Assembly: GCA_000721375.1 (NCBI GenBank)
Contig: JOGW01000015.1
Span: 62,001 to 126,000, forward strand
Length of the DNA stretch: 64,000 nt
Reading direction: 5' to 3'
Source: Streptomyces sp. NRRL B-3428
GTDB lineage: Bacteria; Actinomycetota; Actinomycetes; Streptomycetales; Streptomycetaceae
Shown here: one piece after another, positions 35,490 to 46,205 of the stretch
How positions within the stretch are numbered: position 1 is the stretch's first letter
Layout of the letters: each line of letters opens with the position of its first letter
Made by a program: the position numbers and the translations under genes
Notes under the pieces: generated by a model
The model's database searches: none
What the model saw: the letters and a program-made list of their open reading frames with translations, nothing else
Told to the model about the DNA's origin: nothing

Positions 35490-36125
35490 ATGAGTTACGG
35501 CGACCCGAACAATCCTTATGGTCAGCCGCCCCAGCAGCCGCCGGCGCCCGGGTACGGCTATCCGCAGCACGCACCGCCCGCCGTGCCGCCGCAACAGGGG
35601 TACGGCTATCCCCAGCAGCAGCCCGGATACCCGGGGTACCCGGGCTATCCCGGGGGCAACCCGATGCAGCAGACGATGCCCGGCCTCCTGGTGACGGCAC
35701 GCGTCTTCCTGTTCATCATCTCGGCCGTGCAGATCCTCGGCGCTCTCGGCTACCTCTATGTCGCGGCGATAGCGAACGACGTCTCGGACAGCGCCGACGA
35801 CCTCGGCTTCAGCTCCAGCAGCGACTTCGCCGACACGGCCGCCGGCATCGGCATCGTGGTCGCCCTGATCCTCGGCGGGCTCGCCGCGCTGTCCATCACG
35901 CTCGGCGTGAAGTTCGGCAACGGCGGCCAGGGCATCCGCGTCACCACGATCGTCTACGGTGCGCTCGGCGCCGTCGCCGGCCTGATCTTCCTCTTCATCG
36001 GACTCGACACCGGTATGGCCACCGCGGTGGTCTTCCCGCTCCTGTGGGTCGTGTTCGGCACGATCATCACGGTCGCCCCCGCCGTCCCGTCGGGCACCGC
36101 CTGGTTCGCCCGCCCGCGCTACTGA
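35490..36125 (+). CDS. Pro/Gly/Tyr-rich tetraspan membrane protein
   Basis: The 211-aa product starts with ~60 residues of PGYGYPQ-type low complexity, then four hydrophobic segments ([74 protein letters not shown]). GGAGG lies before the ATG. Such proteins are common in actinobacteria and function is unknown. It is a single gene ended by a strong hairpin. Its upstream gap (35231-35489) is relatively AT-rich near 35305-35345, with two close TTGCAC elements. Confidence 0.8.
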   Translation: MSYGDPNNPYGQPPQQPPAPGYGYPQHAPPAVPPQQGYGYPQQQPGYPGYPGYPGGNPMQQTMPGLLVTARVFLFIISAVQILGALGYLYVAAIANDVSDSADDLGFSSSSDFADTAAGIGIVVALILGGLAALSITLGVKFGNGGQGIRVTTIVYGALGAVAGLIFLFIGLDTGMATAVVFPLLWVVFGTIITVAPAVPSGTAWFARPRY

Positions 36126-36141
36126 GCGCCGGTCAGGAACA

Positions 36142-36186
36142 TAAGGACGGCGCCCCGCCCTCGTTCGAGGCGGGGCGCCGTCCTTA
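36142..36186. terminator. Strong bidirectional terminator
   Basis: Perfect stem of about 18 bp (TAAGGACGGCGCCCCGCC with its complement) and a short TCGTTCGA-type loop, between convergent genes. Confidence 0.92.
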
Positions 36187-36223
36187 CGTCAAGTCAGGCT
36201 CCGCGCAACCTGATTGGGCCCGG

Positions 36224-36946
36224 TCACTTCGGACCGCCCAGGAGCGGGATGAACACGGAAGGCACCGGGTGCTTGTCCTCGCAGGCGTGCTGGGCCGAGT
36301 CCGTCAGCGCATCGCTCACACAGGTGCGGTAGTCGCTGTACACCATCTGCACGGTGAACGTGGCCGCGACCACCGACAGCGCGAGACCGGCGGCGACAAG
36401 ACCGCTGATCGCCGCGGTCCGCTGCGGCTTGCCGGCGGACACGGCCGGGGCCGGTGCGCTCGGATCGGGTGTGCGCGGCTCGGCGCGCAGGGCGCTGACG
36501 CCCCAGTACACCGCGAGGGCGCCGAGCAGCAGCGCGAGAGAGGTCCAGCTGAAGAGCGCGAAGAAGAACGCCCACATGCCGCCGAGCAGCGCATAGCGCG
36601 CACGGCGCTGCGCCGGGTCCGTCGGGTCCCAGCGCATCGAGCCCATCGGACCGCCCGAGCCGCCGGAACCACCCGGTCCGCCCCCGTTCTCGGGGCCGCC
36701 GGGCCGCTGGCCGAAGCCGCCGGAGGAACGGCCGGGCTGCTGCGCGCTCCAGCCGGGTCCGGCGGAGCCGTCGCCGCCCTCGCCGTCGTTCTGCGGGTGA
36801 CGGGGACGCCAGGGCTGCTCCGGCGCACCCTCGGGCGGGGGCGCGAAGGGGTTGTCGCTTCCCTCGGGGTCCCTCTTGGTGTCCTGCGGCGAGCCCTGCG
36901 GAGACTGGTCCTGCGGCGCCGAGGGCGAGGGCATGCGGTCCGGCAT
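36224..36946 (-). CDS. DUF4190-like membrane protein
   Basis: The 240-aa product starts at MPDRMPSPSA and has a ~120-residue Pro/Gly/Gln-rich cytosolic region, then a tandem pair of hydrophobic segments (ALLGGMWAFFFALFSWTSLALLLGALAVYWG and a second near AAISGLVAAGLALSVVAATFTVQMVY) and a short tail with paired Cys (YRTCVSD, HACEDKH). This resembles the DUF4190 class of unknown function. Divergent from purN. Confidence 0.75.
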   Translation of the reverse strand: MPDRMPSPSAPQDQSPQGSPQDTKRDPEGSDNPFAPPPEGAPEQPWRPRHPQNDGEGGDGSAGPGWSAQQPGRSSGGFGQRPGGPENGGGPGGSGGSGGPMGSMRWDPTDPAQRRARYALLGGMWAFFFALFSWTSLALLLGALAVYWGVSALRAEPRTPDPSAPAPAVSAGKPQRTAAISGLVAAGLALSVVAATFTVQMVYSDYRTCVSDALTDSAQHACEDKHPVPSVFIPLLGGPK

Positions 36947-37246
36947 CAGGTGTGCGTCTTTCCCCGTAGTCGTATGTAGCGCCTGGCTGTCTTGACGGTG
37001 CTGACTCGATGGTGCCGGGCGGAGCTTCCCGTGCCCGGCTTCCCTTTCAGCGCCTTGCTCCCCAGACGCTACCTTCCGGTCACGCCACCGTCCCGTGGGG
37101 GCCGTCGTGTGTGCCGGTATCGTTGCTGACGGTCGGGCGCTTCGTAGAGTTCCCCGTATCGGGGACCCCGAAGCATTCGTACGACCGTACAAAGCACTGA
37201 TGCGCTGCCGAAGTGCTGCGTTCGATGGAGAAGAAAGGGCCCCGCT

Positions 37247-37879
37247 GTGGCCACCCCCGTAAGCACGCCGATCTCACCGAAGCGGCTTGTCGTCCTCGTA
37301 TCGGGCTCGGGCACCAATCTGCAGGCTCTGCTCGACGCCGTGGCCGACCCCGCTTTCGGTGCCGAGATCGTGGCGGTGGGTGCCGACCGGGACAACATCG
37401 TCGGCCTGGAGCGTGCGCACAAGGCGGGTCTGCCGACCTTCGTGTGCCGCGTGAAGGACTTCGACACCCGCGCCGACTGGGACCGCGAGCTGGCACAAGC
37501 CACAGCCGCGTACGCCCCGGACCTGGTGGTGTCGGCGGGCTTCATGAAGATCCTGGGCAAGGAGTTCCTGGCCCGCTTCGGCGGCTGCACCGTCAATACG
37601 CATCCGGCGCTGCTGCCGTCTTTCCCCGGTGCCCATGGCGTACGCGACGCGCTCGCGTACGGCGCGAAGGTCACCGGCTGCACCGTCCACTTCGTCGACG
37701 ACGGTGTCGACACCGGGCCGATCATCGCGCAGGGCGTGGTCGAGGTCCTGGACGAGGACGACGAATCCGCGCTCCATGAGCGCATCAAGGAAGTCGAGCG
37801 AAGGCTGCTCGTCGAGGTCGTGGGGCGGCTCGCCCGGTACGGCCATCGCATAGAGGGACGAAAGGTAACCATCCCGTGA
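37247..37879 (+). CDS. purN: Phosphoribosylglycinamide formyltransferase
   Basis: The 210-aa product (GTG start) has the PurN signatures [34 protein letters not shown] (catalytic Asn-His) and [10 protein letters not shown]. It formylates GAR with 10-formyl-THF in purine synthesis. Its stop overlaps the purH start (GTGA), so the two are co-translated. Confidence 0.97.
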   Translation: MATPVSTPISPKRLVVLVSGSGTNLQALLDAVADPAFGAEIVAVGADRDNIVGLERAHKAGLPTFVCRVKDFDTRADWDRELAQATAAYAPDLVVSAGFMKILGKEFLARFGGCTVNTHPALLPSFPGAHGVRDALAYGAKVTGCTVHFVDDGVDTGPIIAQGVVEVLDEDDESALHERIKEVERRLLVEVVGRLARYGHRIEGRKVTIP

Positions 37880-39441
37880 CCGCCGCTACTTCTGGACAGC
37901 GCCCCATCCGCCGGGCCCTGATCAGCGTCTACGACAAGACCGGGCTCGAGGAGCTTGCGCAGGGCCTGCACGAGGCCGGCGTCCAGCTGGTGTCGACCGG
38001 ATCGACCGCCTCGAAGATCGCCGCGGCCGGGGTGCCCGTCACCAAGGTCGAGGAGCTGACCGGCTTCCCCGAGTGCCTGGACGGCCGGGTCAAGACCCTG
38101 CACCCGCGCGTGCACGCCGGGATCCTCGCGGACCTGCGCCTGGACTCGCACCGCGAGCAGCTCGCCGAGCTCGGCGTGGAGCCCTTCGACCTCGTGGTCG
38201 TGAACCTCTACCCCTTCAAGCAGACCGTCGCCTCGGGCGCCTCGCCCGACGAGTGCGTGGAGCAGATCGACATCGGCGGCCCGTCGATGGTGCGCGCCGC
38301 CGCCAAGAACCACCCGTCGGTCGCGGTCGTCACCAGCCCCGCCCGTTACGCGGATGTCCTCGCGGCGGTACGCGGCGGTGGCTTCGACCTGACCGCTCGC
38401 AAGCGCCTTGCCGCCGAAGCGTTCCAGCACACGGCTTCGTACGACGTGGCGGTGGCGTCCTGGTTCGCGGCCGACTACGCGGCGGCGGACGACTCGGGTC
38501 TGCCCGACTTCCTGGGCAACACGTACGAGCGCTCCAACGTCCTGCGCTACGGCGAGAACCCGCACCAGCCGGCCGCTCTGTACACCGACGGCACCGGTGG
38601 TCTCGCGGCCGCCGAGCAGCTGCACGGCAAGGAGATGTCGTACAACAACTACACGGACACGGACGCCGCGCGCCGTGCCGCGTACGACCACGCCGAGCCC
38701 TGCGTGGCGGTCATCAAGCACGCCAACCCGTGCGGGATCGCCATCGGCGCCGACGTGGCCGAGGCCCACCGCAAGGCCCACGCCTGCGACCCGCTCTCCG
38801 CCTTCGGCGGCGTGATCGCGGTCAACCGTCCGGTCTCCGTGGCGATGGCCGAGCAGGTCGCCGAGATCTTCACCGAGGTCATCGTCGCCCCGGACTACGA
38901 GGACGGCGCGGTCGAGGTCCTGGCCCGCAAGAAGAACATCCGCGTTCTGCGCTGCCCCGACGCCCCGGCCAACCCGGTCGAGGTCAAGCCGGTGGACGGC
39001 GGCGCACTCCTCCAGGTCACCGACCGCCTCCAGGCGGACGGCGACGACCCGGCCAACTGGACGCTGGCCACCGGCGATGCGCTCTCCGCCGAGGAGCTCG
39101 CCGGCCTCGCCTTCGCGTGGAAGGCCTGCCGCGCGGTGAAGTCCAACGCGATCCTGCTCGCCAAGGACGGCGCCTCGGTCGGCGTCGGCATGGGCCAGGT
39201 CAACCGCGTCGACTCCGCGAAGCTCGCGGTCGAGCGCGCCGGCGAGGAGCGGGCGCGTGGCTCGTACGCCGCCTCCGACGCCTTCTTCCCGTTCCCGGAC
39301 GGTCTGGAGATCCTGACCGCCGCGGGCGTCAAGGCCGTGGTCCAGCCGGGCGGTTCGGTCCGTGACGAGCTGGTCGTCGAGGCCGCGAAGGCGGCGGGCG
39401 TGACGATGTACTTCACGGGGACGCGGCACTTCTTCCACTGA
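37876..39441 (+). CDS. purH: Bifunctional AICAR formyltransferase / IMP cyclohydrolase
   Basis: The 521-aa product is full length. The N-terminal MGS-like cyclohydrolase domain begins [17 protein letters not shown] and has [13 protein letters not shown]; the AICARFT domain has the catalytic [11 protein letters not shown] and the C-terminal [10 protein letters not shown]. It carries out the last two steps of IMP synthesis. Overlaps purN by 4 bp and is followed by a long hairpin. Confidence 0.97.
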   Translation: MTAATSGQRPIRRALISVYDKTGLEELAQGLHEAGVQLVSTGSTASKIAAAGVPVTKVEELTGFPECLDGRVKTLHPRVHAGILADLRLDSHREQLAELGVEPFDLVVVNLYPFKQTVASGASPDECVEQIDIGGPSMVRAAAKNHPSVAVVTSPARYADVLAAVRGGGFDLTARKRLAAEAFQHTASYDVAVASWFAADYAAADDSGLPDFLGNTYERSNVLRYGENPHQPAALYTDGTGGLAAAEQLHGKEMSYNNYTDTDAARRAAYDHAEPCVAVIKHANPCGIAIGADVAEAHRKAHACDPLSAFGGVIAVNRPVSVAMAEQVAEIFTEVIVAPDYEDGAVEVLARKKNIRVLRCPDAPANPVEVKPVDGGALLQVTDRLQADGDDPANWTLATGDALSAEELAGLAFAWKACRAVKSNAILLAKDGASVGVGMGQVNRVDSAKLAVERAGEERARGSYAASDAFFPFPDGLEILTAAGVKAVVQPGGSVRDELVVEAAKAAGVTMYFTGTRHFFH

Positions 39442-39451
39442 GCACGCGTAC

Positions 39452-39504
39452 CGAACGCCGAGTGGGCGGCCGACCGTTGCGGTCGGCCGCCCACTCGGCG
39501 TTCG
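39452..39504. terminator. Very long perfect hairpin after purH
   Basis: A 25-bp perfect stem starting CGAACGCCGAGTGGGCGGCC with a 3-nt loop (TTG), between convergent genes. Confidence 0.92.
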
Positions 39505-39588
39505 CGCTGTCCACGCCTCCGGATCGGAGACTGCCGTACGGGGCAGTGCGACGGGCGGCGGCGCGGCTCTCGGAGTGAGGGGGACGGG

Positions 39589-41439
39589 TCAGGGCTTCGG
39601 GTCGGGGGTGCCGGTGGGCTCTTCCTCATCCGGCTGGTGGTGGTCCGTCTCCTTCACGTCGGGGGCCTGCGCGTCCACGGCGGGGGCTTGGGTGCCCGGG
39701 TCGGGAGCCTGGGTGTCCAGGTCGGGGGTCTGCGTGCCCAGGTCGGGGGCCTGCGTGCCCGGGTCCCCGGTCTCGTCCCCCTGCCCCATCGGCGCCTGGG
39801 CCGAGACCGCGCCGAGGGCCGCCCAGCGCGTGGTCCGTGAGCCCGTGTCGTGCCAGGAGGATTCGAGGAAGTCGTACGGCTCGAAGTCCGGCTCGGCGGG
39901 TGGCGCGGGCGTCCGGGGCTGCACGGACTGCGCGGACTGCGCGTGTTCCGGCTCGGTGGCCGACGGGCTTCGGCGGGGCCACCACCTGGGCAGGCGGCGG
40001 GACTTCGGCCCGGCCTCCTCGACAGCATCGAGCGCGGAACCGGCCACGGAGTCGGCCGAGGATGCGGCCGCGGACTCGATCCCGGACTCGATCCCGGACT
40101 CGCCCGCCCCCTCCGGGAGCGGCAGCTTCGGCGCGCGGGCCCGCCATCCCCGTACGCCCAAGGCAACCGGCATCCCGCACAGCAGAACCCACCCGCAGGC
40201 CGCGGCGCCGGCCTGCCACCACACCGGTCCGAACGAAGCCAGCGTGCCGACGCCGAGCGGACCGCCCGCGAGCGCGGCGAGCACCGCGGCGCCGAGACCG
40301 ATGAGCAGTGCCGCGGCAGCGGTGGCCAGCGCCGTCGCGCCGCGGCTCCAGACCTCCTCGCGCTCCCCCTGCGCCGGCGCCGCCGACCGCGCCGTGAACC
40401 AGCCGACCGTCGCCCCCGCGAGTGCGGCCACACCGAGGCAGGCCCAGGTCAGCGGGTTGCCGGGGCCGGGTGACGGCGCGGCGGCGAGCAGCGGGAAGGA
40501 CGGCAGGAGCGGGCCGCCGTCCGGTGCGCCGAGCGGCCAGGCGACGAGACCGGTGCCGAGGAGTACGCCCGGGCCGAGCGCGTAGGCGGCTCCCCACACC
40601 GCCGCGTTGGGCACGAGCGCCACGGCGAGCAGCAGCACCGCGACCCGCCCCGACCATGCGCCCGTCAGCTGCAGGAACGAGGACTGCGCGGCGTCCATGT
40701 GCAGGGCGAGCGAGACGGCGACGAGCAGCGCGCCGCCGCCGAGCAGCACCGCGGCGCCGGCCGTCGCGGAGCGTACGGCGGTGGCGAGTTGGTCCCGGCG
40801 GTCGAGGAGCGCGCGGACGGGCGCGGTGTCCTGGAGGCGGTACGCGAACGCGGGCAGCGGACCACGCGGGCGGCCGTACGCCGCCCACACCCCGGCGGTC
40901 GCGGCGGCGCCGGCGAGCAGCGGCAGATGGACGGCGGCGCTGAGCGGATCCGCGTACAGCGGGCCGCCCGTCGCGTACGCCATCGCGGCCGCGCCGACCG
41001 CGAGATAGCCGCCGGCCACCGCGCACACCGCCGTGCGCGCGTCCGGCGCGGAGTCGGCGGCGTCACGGGCCGCGCGGTGCACGAGCAGCGCGGGCAGACA
41101 GAGCAGAAGCAGCGGGGTGAGGCCCAGCGGGGCAGGAACGCCGGTGAGGGTGTCGGTCCTGACCAGTTCGGTGCCGTGGGCGAGCAGCCACAGTCCCGCG
41201 GCCACGTGGAGGGCTTCGCCGGGGCCGCCGTCCGGGTAGGGCGAGGAGATCCAGAACGCCATGACCAGGACGGCCAGGGCGCCGAGTCCGAGGCCGGCGG
41301 CGATGGCTCCGCCGAGCAGACAGGGCACCAGAGCCGACGATCTGCGGCGCGTGGCGAGGGCGTTGAGCAGGGCCTGCGGCGTCATCGCCGGGCCCTCCGG
41401 CTGCGCGCTGCGGTCGGTCGTGTGCGTCACGGTCGCCAT
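39589..41439 (-). CDS. DUF6350-like polytopic membrane protein
   Basis: The 616-aa product has about ten hydrophobic segments across the first ~400 residues and a long, acidic, low-complexity cytosolic tail with repeated T-Q-A-P-D units (DNA repeat about 39670-39780). This organisation matches the actinobacterial DUF6350 family downstream of purH, of unknown function. Start at [11 protein letters not shown] (41439). Divergent from the XRE/sigma-like fusion gene; the shared 144-bp gap contains an AT-rich stretch (about 41496-41517). Confidence 0.78.
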   Translation of the reverse strand: MATVTHTTDRSAQPEGPAMTPQALLNALATRRRSSALVPCLLGGAIAAGLGLGALAVLVMAFWISSPYPDGGPGEALHVAAGLWLLAHGTELVRTDTLTGVPAPLGLTPLLLLCLPALLVHRAARDAADSAPDARTAVCAVAGGYLAVGAAAMAYATGGPLYADPLSAAVHLPLLAGAAATAGVWAAYGRPRGPLPAFAYRLQDTAPVRALLDRRDQLATAVRSATAGAAVLLGGGALLVAVSLALHMDAAQSSFLQLTGAWSGRVAVLLLAVALVPNAAVWGAAYALGPGVLLGTGLVAWPLGAPDGGPLLPSFPLLAAAPSPGPGNPLTWACLGVAALAGATVGWFTARSAAPAQGEREEVWSRGATALATAAAALLIGLGAAVLAALAGGPLGVGTLASFGPVWWQAGAAACGWVLLCGMPVALGVRGWRARAPKLPLPEGAGESGIESGIESAAASSADSVAGSALDAVEEAGPKSRRLPRWWPRRSPSATEPEHAQSAQSVQPRTPAPPAEPDFEPYDFLESSWHDTGSRTTRWAALGAVSAQAPMGQGDETGDPGTQAPDLGTQTPDLDTQAPDPGTQAPAVDAQAPDVKETDHHQPDEEEPTGTPDPKP

Positions 41440-41583
41440 GGTCCCAACGACACGCGCGCTCTCCGCGTAACAGGCGAATGCCCGAAGTGTCGCCCAATAT
41501 ACGTTTATGTACTTATCGGGGCTGTGGCCTGCTGTGGCCCGCCATGCGCCCCGAACCACGGCCCACGGTGTGGAGAGTCCGAC

Positions 41584-43599
41584 ATGACCCAGAGCCCCGC
41601 CGCCCCGCTGCCCGGCCCCGAGGAGCGCCGTCGGCTGCGGGAGGCGAACGGCCTGACCCAGGCCCAGGTCGCCGATCTCGTCGGCGTCACCCGCGAGACG
41701 GTCCGCTCGTGGGAGTCGGGCCGCACGAACCCGCGGGGGCGGACGCGGGAGACGTATGCGGGGTTGCTGGTCGCTTGGGATTCGGGTGCGGGTTCGGGTG
41801 CGGCGGGCGGCTACGGGGCGGACGGTCGTACGAGGGGGGAGCAGCGCCGGGGGGAGGTTGACGCACCGCCTCGGACGGCTACGGCGCGCCCGACGCCCGC
41901 GCTCCTTGCGAAGTTCGCGAAGCGGAGGGGTGAGAGGGGCGGTCCGGGTGGGGCTTCGAGCGCTTCGAGCGCTTCGAGCGCTTCGGACTCCGCTGGTACG
42001 GCTCCGACCTCGCCCCCGGCTCCGTCTCCGTCTCCGTCTCCGTCTCCGTCTCCGTCTCCGTCTCCAGCTAGGCCGACTCCCCAGGCGATGCCCAGGTCGG
42101 TCACGCGGGCGATCGAGGTTGCTCGCCATGCCACCCCTGCACCCGCACCCGCACCCGCACCTGCCACTCCGCGTACCGAAACGCCTGAGCCCCCCGGTGA
42201 ACCAACGACTCCAACCCCAGCCCCGACCCTCACGCCCACCCCCACCCCCACGCCCACCCCCAAAGCAACCCCCCAGACGGAAGCCCTCCCGGACCCCGAG
42301 TCCGTCGAGGTCACGCTCGCCGCTGAGAGCGGATCCGTCCCCACCCCCCAGACCCCCGAAGACGAGAAGGCTGTCGAGCACCTCATGCCTGTGAAGCCCG
42401 TCGAGGTCGCCGCGCACGGCGAGCTCAGTCAGTCCGCGGTGCCCGCCGAGGCGGCCGCGCTCCCCCAGCCCGCCGGCCGTACCGAACTCGTCGACCTCAC
42501 ACGGGAGTCGCGCAAGAGCGGCCGCAAAGGTTCACGGACCCGGCCCAAGGCCGCGGCCAAGCGGGCGGCCAAGCCCGCCGGCACCGGTCCCGCGCGCGAC
42601 GAGCACAGCGGCGTGCCCCGCGGTGACCACCACGGTGGCGCGCACACCGCCGGTGTCCCGGAGTCCGCGGGCTCCGGCGACGGACAGCGAAGGACTGCGG
42701 CCACCGCGACGACGGCGCTCGCCGAGGAGACCCCCGACGGCCCCCTCGCCGAAGACGGACCGCTCGAACCGGGCGACGGCGGCGACGGCGAGGGACCCGC
42801 GGGTCTGACGCCAGCTCAGGCCTTCGACGCGCTGTACGCGTTCACGGCCCCCGGCCTCGTACGGCAGACGTATCTCCTGACCGGACGGCGCTCGCTGGCG
42901 AAGGAGGCCGTGGAGCGCGCGTTCCACAAGGCGTGGGAGCAGTGGCCCGAGGTGGCCAAGGACCGGGACCCGGTGGGCTGGGTGCGGGCGGTCGCGTACG
43001 AGTACGCGCTCTCGCCCTGGCACCGTTTCCGCCGCAGCCACCGCCACCCCGACGCCCCGCCCGCGGAGCCCGAGGACCGCAAGCTCCTCGACACGCTGCT
43101 GAGCCTGCCGCCCTCGTACCGCCGCACTCTCGTCCTCTACGACGGGGTGGGTCTCGACCTGCCGGAGACCGCGGCGGAGACGGAGGCGAGCACGCCCGCT
43201 GCCGCGAACCGGCTCGTGCACGCGCGCGAGGCCATCGCCGAGCGGTTGCCCGAGCTGTCCGATCCGGGGGAACTGCAGCGCAGGCTGGACGAATTGGCGT
43301 GCGCCGAGAAGCTCGGCACGGGCAAGGCACCGGCCGTGCGGGGCGAGGGCGAACGGCGGGTGCGGTTCTGGACGCGGGCGGCGATCGCGTTCACGACGCT
43401 GATCATCGGGGCGTCCGCGATCACGTGGATCACTTCGGCGAAGGACTACGAGCCGAAGCCCGCGCCAGGGCAGAAGGTCACCGGCGTCCCCGCGCACGGC
43501 GGCCCACAGATCCTCGACAAGCGCGACAAACAACTGCAGAAGAAGCTGCGCCAGGAACCGGAGGCGGGACCGGAACGGATCCATCCGCTGGCGGAGTGA
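41584..43599 (+). CDS. XRE HTH / sigma-like / transmembrane fusion protein
   Basis: The 671-aa product combines three modules. Residues ~14-66 are an XRE HTH ([31 protein letters not shown]). A ~330-residue disordered region follows with Ser-Ala, Pro-Ser and Pro-Thr repeats. Residues ~405-560 resemble ECF sigma regions 2 and 4 ([45 protein letters not shown]). A single transmembrane helix (about 590-612) precedes a short Lys-rich tail. It therefore looks like a membrane-tethered regulator carrying both DNA-binding modules. The gene is followed by a strong terminator and is monocistronic. Confidence 0.75.
   Translation: MTQSPAAPLPGPEERRRLREANGLTQAQVADLVGVTRETVRSWESGRTNPRGRTRETYAGLLVAWDSGAGSGAAGGYGADGRTRGEQRRGEVDAPPRTATARPTPALLAKFAKRRGERGGPGGASSASSASSASDSAGTAPTSPPAPSPSPSPSPSPSPSPARPTPQAMPRSVTRAIEVARHATPAPAPAPAPATPRTETPEPPGEPTTPTPAPTLTPTPTPTPTPKATPQTEALPDPESVEVTLAAESGSVPTPQTPEDEKAVEHLMPVKPVEVAAHGELSQSAVPAEAAALPQPAGRTELVDLTRESRKSGRKGSRTRPKAAAKRAAKPAGTGPARDEHSGVPRGDHHGGAHTAGVPESAGSGDGQRRTAATATTALAEETPDGPLAEDGPLEPGDGGDGEGPAGLTPAQAFDALYAFTAPGLVRQTYLLTGRRSLAKEAVERAFHKAWEQWPEVAKDRDPVGWVRAVAYEYALSPWHRFRRSHRHPDAPPAEPEDRKLLDTLLSLPPSYRRTLVLYDGVGLDLPETAAETEASTPAAANRLVHAREAIAERLPELSDPGELQRRLDELACAEKLGTGKAPAVRGEGERRVRFWTRAAIAFTTLIIGASAITWITSAKDYEPKPAPGQKVTGVPAHGGPQILDKRDKQLQKKLRQEPEAGPERIHPLAE
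41955..42270 (+). repeat. Short-unit tandem repeats in the XRE/sigma-like gene
   Basis: Several slippage-type arrays are in frame: GCTTCGAGC units near 41955-41985, TCCGTC hexamers near 42024-42063, ACCCGC hexamers near 42140-42165 and ACCCCC-type units near 42236-42262. They encode Ser-, Pro-Ser-, Ala-Pro- and Thr-Pro-rich linker. Confidence 0.85.
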
Positions 43600-43612
43600 C
43601 CCCCGACAACGC

Positions 43613-43652
43613 CGAAGGCCCGCACCCCTGACAAGAGGGGTGCGGGCCTTCG
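43613..43652. terminator. Bidirectional hairpin before sucD
   Basis: Perfect 17-bp stem CGAAGGCCCGCACCCCT with a 6-nt loop, between convergent genes. Confidence 0.9.
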
Positions 43653-43667
43653 TACGAGCTGAGGCGG

Positions 43668-44552
43668 TCAGCCCGCGAGGATCGCGCGAGCCAGCTTCGC
43701 CGTCTCGGTCGGGGTCTTGCCGACCTTGACGCCCGCGGCCTCGAGGGCCTCCTTCTTCGCGGCCGCCGTGCCGGAGGAGCCGGAGACGATGGCGCCGGCG
43801 TGGCCCATGGTCTTGCCCTCGGGCGCGGTGAAGCCGGCGACGTAGCCGACGACCGGCTTCGTCACGTTCTTGGCGATGAAGTCCGCCGCACGCTCCTCGG
43901 CGTCGCCGCCGATCTCGCCGATCATGACGATCAGGTCGGTGTCCGGGTCGGCCTCGAAGGCCGCCAGGGCGTCGATGTGCGTCGTGCCGATGACCGGGTC
44001 GCCACCGATGCCGACGGCGGACGAGAAGCCGATGTCACGGAGCTCGTACATCATCTGGTACGTCAGCGTGCCGGACTTCGAGACCAGGCCGATACGGCCC
44101 GGCTTCGTGATGTCGCCCGGGATGATGCCGGCGTTGGACTGGCCCGGGGTGATGAGACCGGGGCAGTTCGGGCCGATGATGCGGGTCTTGTTGCCCTTCG
44201 ACTGCGCGTACGCCCAGAAGGCGGCGGAGTCGTGGACGGCGATGCCCTCGGTGATGACGACCGCGAGGGGGATCTCCGCGTCGATCGCCTCGACGACCGC
44301 GGCCTTGGAGAAGGCCGGCGGGACGAAGAGGACGGAGACGTTGGCGCCCGTCTTCTCCATCGCCTCGGCGACGGTGCCGAAGACGGGGATCGACGTACCG
44401 TCGAAGTCGACCTCGGTGCCCGCCTTACGCGGGTTCACGCCGCCGACGATGTTGGTGCCGTCGGCCAGCATGAGCTTGGTGTGCTTCATGCCCGTGGCAC
44501 CGGTCATGCCCTGGACGATGACCTTGCTGTCCTTGTTGAGGAAGATAGCCAT
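43668..44552 (-). CDS. sucD: Succinyl-CoA synthetase, alpha subunit
   Basis: The 294-aa product has the CoA-binding start ([14 protein letters not shown]), the phosphohistidine loop in [17 protein letters not shown] and the [11 protein letters not shown] motif. With sucC it makes succinate and ATP/GTP from succinyl-CoA. It lies 21 bp after sucC in a leftward operon. Confidence 0.97.
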   Translation of the reverse strand: MAIFLNKDSKVIVQGMTGATGMKHTKLMLADGTNIVGGVNPRKAGTEVDFDGTSIPVFGTVAEAMEKTGANVSVLFVPPAFSKAAVVEAIDAEIPLAVVITEGIAVHDSAAFWAYAQSKGNKTRIIGPNCPGLITPGQSNAGIIPGDITKPGRIGLVSKSGTLTYQMMYELRDIGFSSAVGIGGDPVIGTTHIDALAAFEADPDTDLIVMIGEIGGDAEERAADFIAKNVTKPVVGYVAGFTAPEGKTMGHAGAIVSGSSGTAAAKKEALEAAGVKVGKTPTETAKLARAILAG

Positions 44553-44573
44553 GGTGGTGTCTGACCTCGTCCC

Positions 44574-45752
44574 TTACTTCGCGGCCGCGAGCTCGGCGGC
44601 CTTGTCGGCCGCGCCGTCCATGGTGTCCACGCGCTGCACGAGCGGGTGGTTGGCGTCGCTCAGGATCTTGCGACCCAGCTCCGCGTTGTTGCCGTCGAGG
44701 CGTACGACCAGCGGCTTGGTGACCTCTTCGCCCTTCGAGGCGAGAAGCTCCAGAGCCTGGACGATGCCGTTGGCGACCTCGTCACAGGCGGTGATGCCAC
44801 CGAAGACGTTGACGAACACGGACTTGACGTCCGGGTCGCCGAGGATGATCTCCAGGCCGTTCGCCATGACCTCGGCGGAAGCGCCGCCGCCGATGTCCAG
44901 GAAGTTGGCCGGCTTCACGCCACCGTGGTTCTCACCGGCGTACGCGACGACGTCCAGGGTCGACATGACCAGACCGGCACCGTTACCGATGATGCCGACC
45001 TCGCCGTCGAGCTTGACGTAGTTGAGGTTCTTGGCCTTGGCGGCAGCCTCGAGCGGGTTGGCTGCGTCCTTGTCCTCGAGCGCCTCGTGCTCCGGCTGGC
45101 GGAAGTCGGCGTTCTCGTCGAGCGAGACCTTGCCGTCGAGGGCCAGGATGCGGCCGTCCTTGGTCTTGACCAGCGGGTTGACCTCGACGAGGAGCGCGTC
45201 CTCGGCGACGAAGGTGTCCCACAGGGTCACCATCGCCTCGGCGACACCCTCGGCCACGTCGGCCGGGAACTTCGCCAGGGCCACGATCTCGCGGGCCTTG
45301 GCGATGTCCACGCCCTCGACCGCGTTGACCGGAACCTTCGCGAGAGCCTCGGGGGTCTTCTCCGCGACCTCCTCGATGTCCATGCCGCCCTGCACCGACG
45401 CCATGGCGAGGAAGGTGCGGTTGGTGCGGTCGAGGAGGTACGAGACGTAGTACTCCGCCTCGATCTCGGGCGACAGCTCGGCGATCATCACCTTGTGGAC
45501 CGTGTGGCCCTTGATGTCCATGCCGAGGATGTCGGTGGCGCGGGCGACGGCCTCGTCCGCGTCGCCGGCCAGCTTGACGCCGCCGGCCTTGCCGCGGCCG
45601 CCGACCTTCACCTGGGCCTTGACGACGGACTTGCCGCCGAGGCGCTCGGTCGCGGCACGCGCGGCCTCAGGCGTGTCGATGACTTCACCGGCAAGCACCG
45701 GTACTCCGTGCTTGGCGAAGAGATCCCTCGCCTGGTACTCGAACAGGTCCAC
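44574..45752 (-). CDS. sucC: Succinyl-CoA synthetase, beta subunit
   Basis: The 392-aa product has an ATP-grasp N-terminus ([37 protein letters not shown]) and the C-terminal CoA-ligase part ([40 protein letters not shown]). First gene of the sucC-sucD operon, TCA cycle. Confidence 0.97.
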   Translation of the reverse strand: MDLFEYQARDLFAKHGVPVLAGEVIDTPEAARAATERLGGKSVVKAQVKVGGRGKAGGVKLAGDADEAVARATDILGMDIKGHTVHKVMIAELSPEIEAEYYVSYLLDRTNRTFLAMASVQGGMDIEEVAEKTPEALAKVPVNAVEGVDIAKAREIVALAKFPADVAEGVAEAMVTLWDTFVAEDALLVEVNPLVKTKDGRILALDGKVSLDENADFRQPEHEALEDKDAANPLEAAAKAKNLNYVKLDGEVGIIGNGAGLVMSTLDVVAYAGENHGGVKPANFLDIGGGASAEVMANGLEIILGDPDVKSVFVNVFGGITACDEVANGIVQALELLASKGEEVTKPLVVRLDGNNAELGRKILSDANHPLVQRVDTMDGAADKAAELAAAK

Positions 45753-45987
45753 GCGCGTCCGTCCCTTTTCGTGGTATCGCGTTCATCGCGATCGCGTCTG
45801 TCGCGTTCGTTGGTCTGCTTCTGCAGACGCGATTGCGTGTGCGCGTCTGCATGGGCGTGCCGCGAAGGGCAACGTGACGGCACTGTCACTGAGGGAGGCG
45901 TACACGGTGGCCGTGGACGCGGCATGTCCGTCTCGCAGGTTATCGCCGCAGGACGTAGGTCCCTAAATCACAGATCACACTGTGGCG

Positions 45988-46001
45988 GTGATAACGGTCA
46001 C
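45988..46001. promoter_or_regulatory. Candidate Crp site upstream of sucC
   Basis: GTGATAACGGTCAC fits the Streptomyces Crp consensus GTG-N6-GNCAC exactly. It lies about 236 bp upstream of the sucC start. The motif is short, so chance occurrence is possible. Confidence 0.35.
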
Positions 46002-46030
46002 AAGCTCCCTTCGTACGGTCCTCCTACGGC

Positions 46031-46098
46031 CGCGGACCGGGCTTGTCCGACACACCAGGGTCCCCACAAGGTGCGCCGGAGCTGGAGCCCGGTCCGCG
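46031..46098. repeat. 13-bp inverted repeat with 42-nt loop
   Basis: CGCGGACCGGGCT at 46031-46043 and its exact complement at 46086-46098. It could form an RNA stem in a sucC leader, or be an operator pair. Confidence 0.6.
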
Positions 46099-46140
46099 AC
46101 GTGCGGGCGGCCGCTCCGGATGAGCGGTGCCCGTCGGTCA

Positions 46141-46172
46141 GGGCCGGCCGGGGTGACGGGTGTGGCCGGCCC
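46141..46172. terminator. Hairpin after the exported-protein gene
   Basis: Perfect 9-bp stem GGGCCGGCC/GGCCGGCCC with a 14-nt loop, 34-65 bp past the leftward stop. Confidence 0.6.
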
Positions 46173-46205
46173 CGGTCAGAGGGCGACCGGTCGGTGGTCG
46201 ACCGG

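Larger units (their letters stand above)
45753..46205. other. 453-bp region upstream of sucC
   Basis: This gap contains a Crp-like site (45988-46001), a long-loop inverted repeat (46031-46098) and the terminator hairpin of the upstream exported-protein gene (46141-46172). I found no small gene or RNA gene with convincing support. Confidence 0.6.

Noticed and set aside
37069..39438. A 789-codon leftward open frame opposite purN and purH
   Set aside because: purN and purH are certain, and the antisense frame has no recognisable domain or ribosome site.
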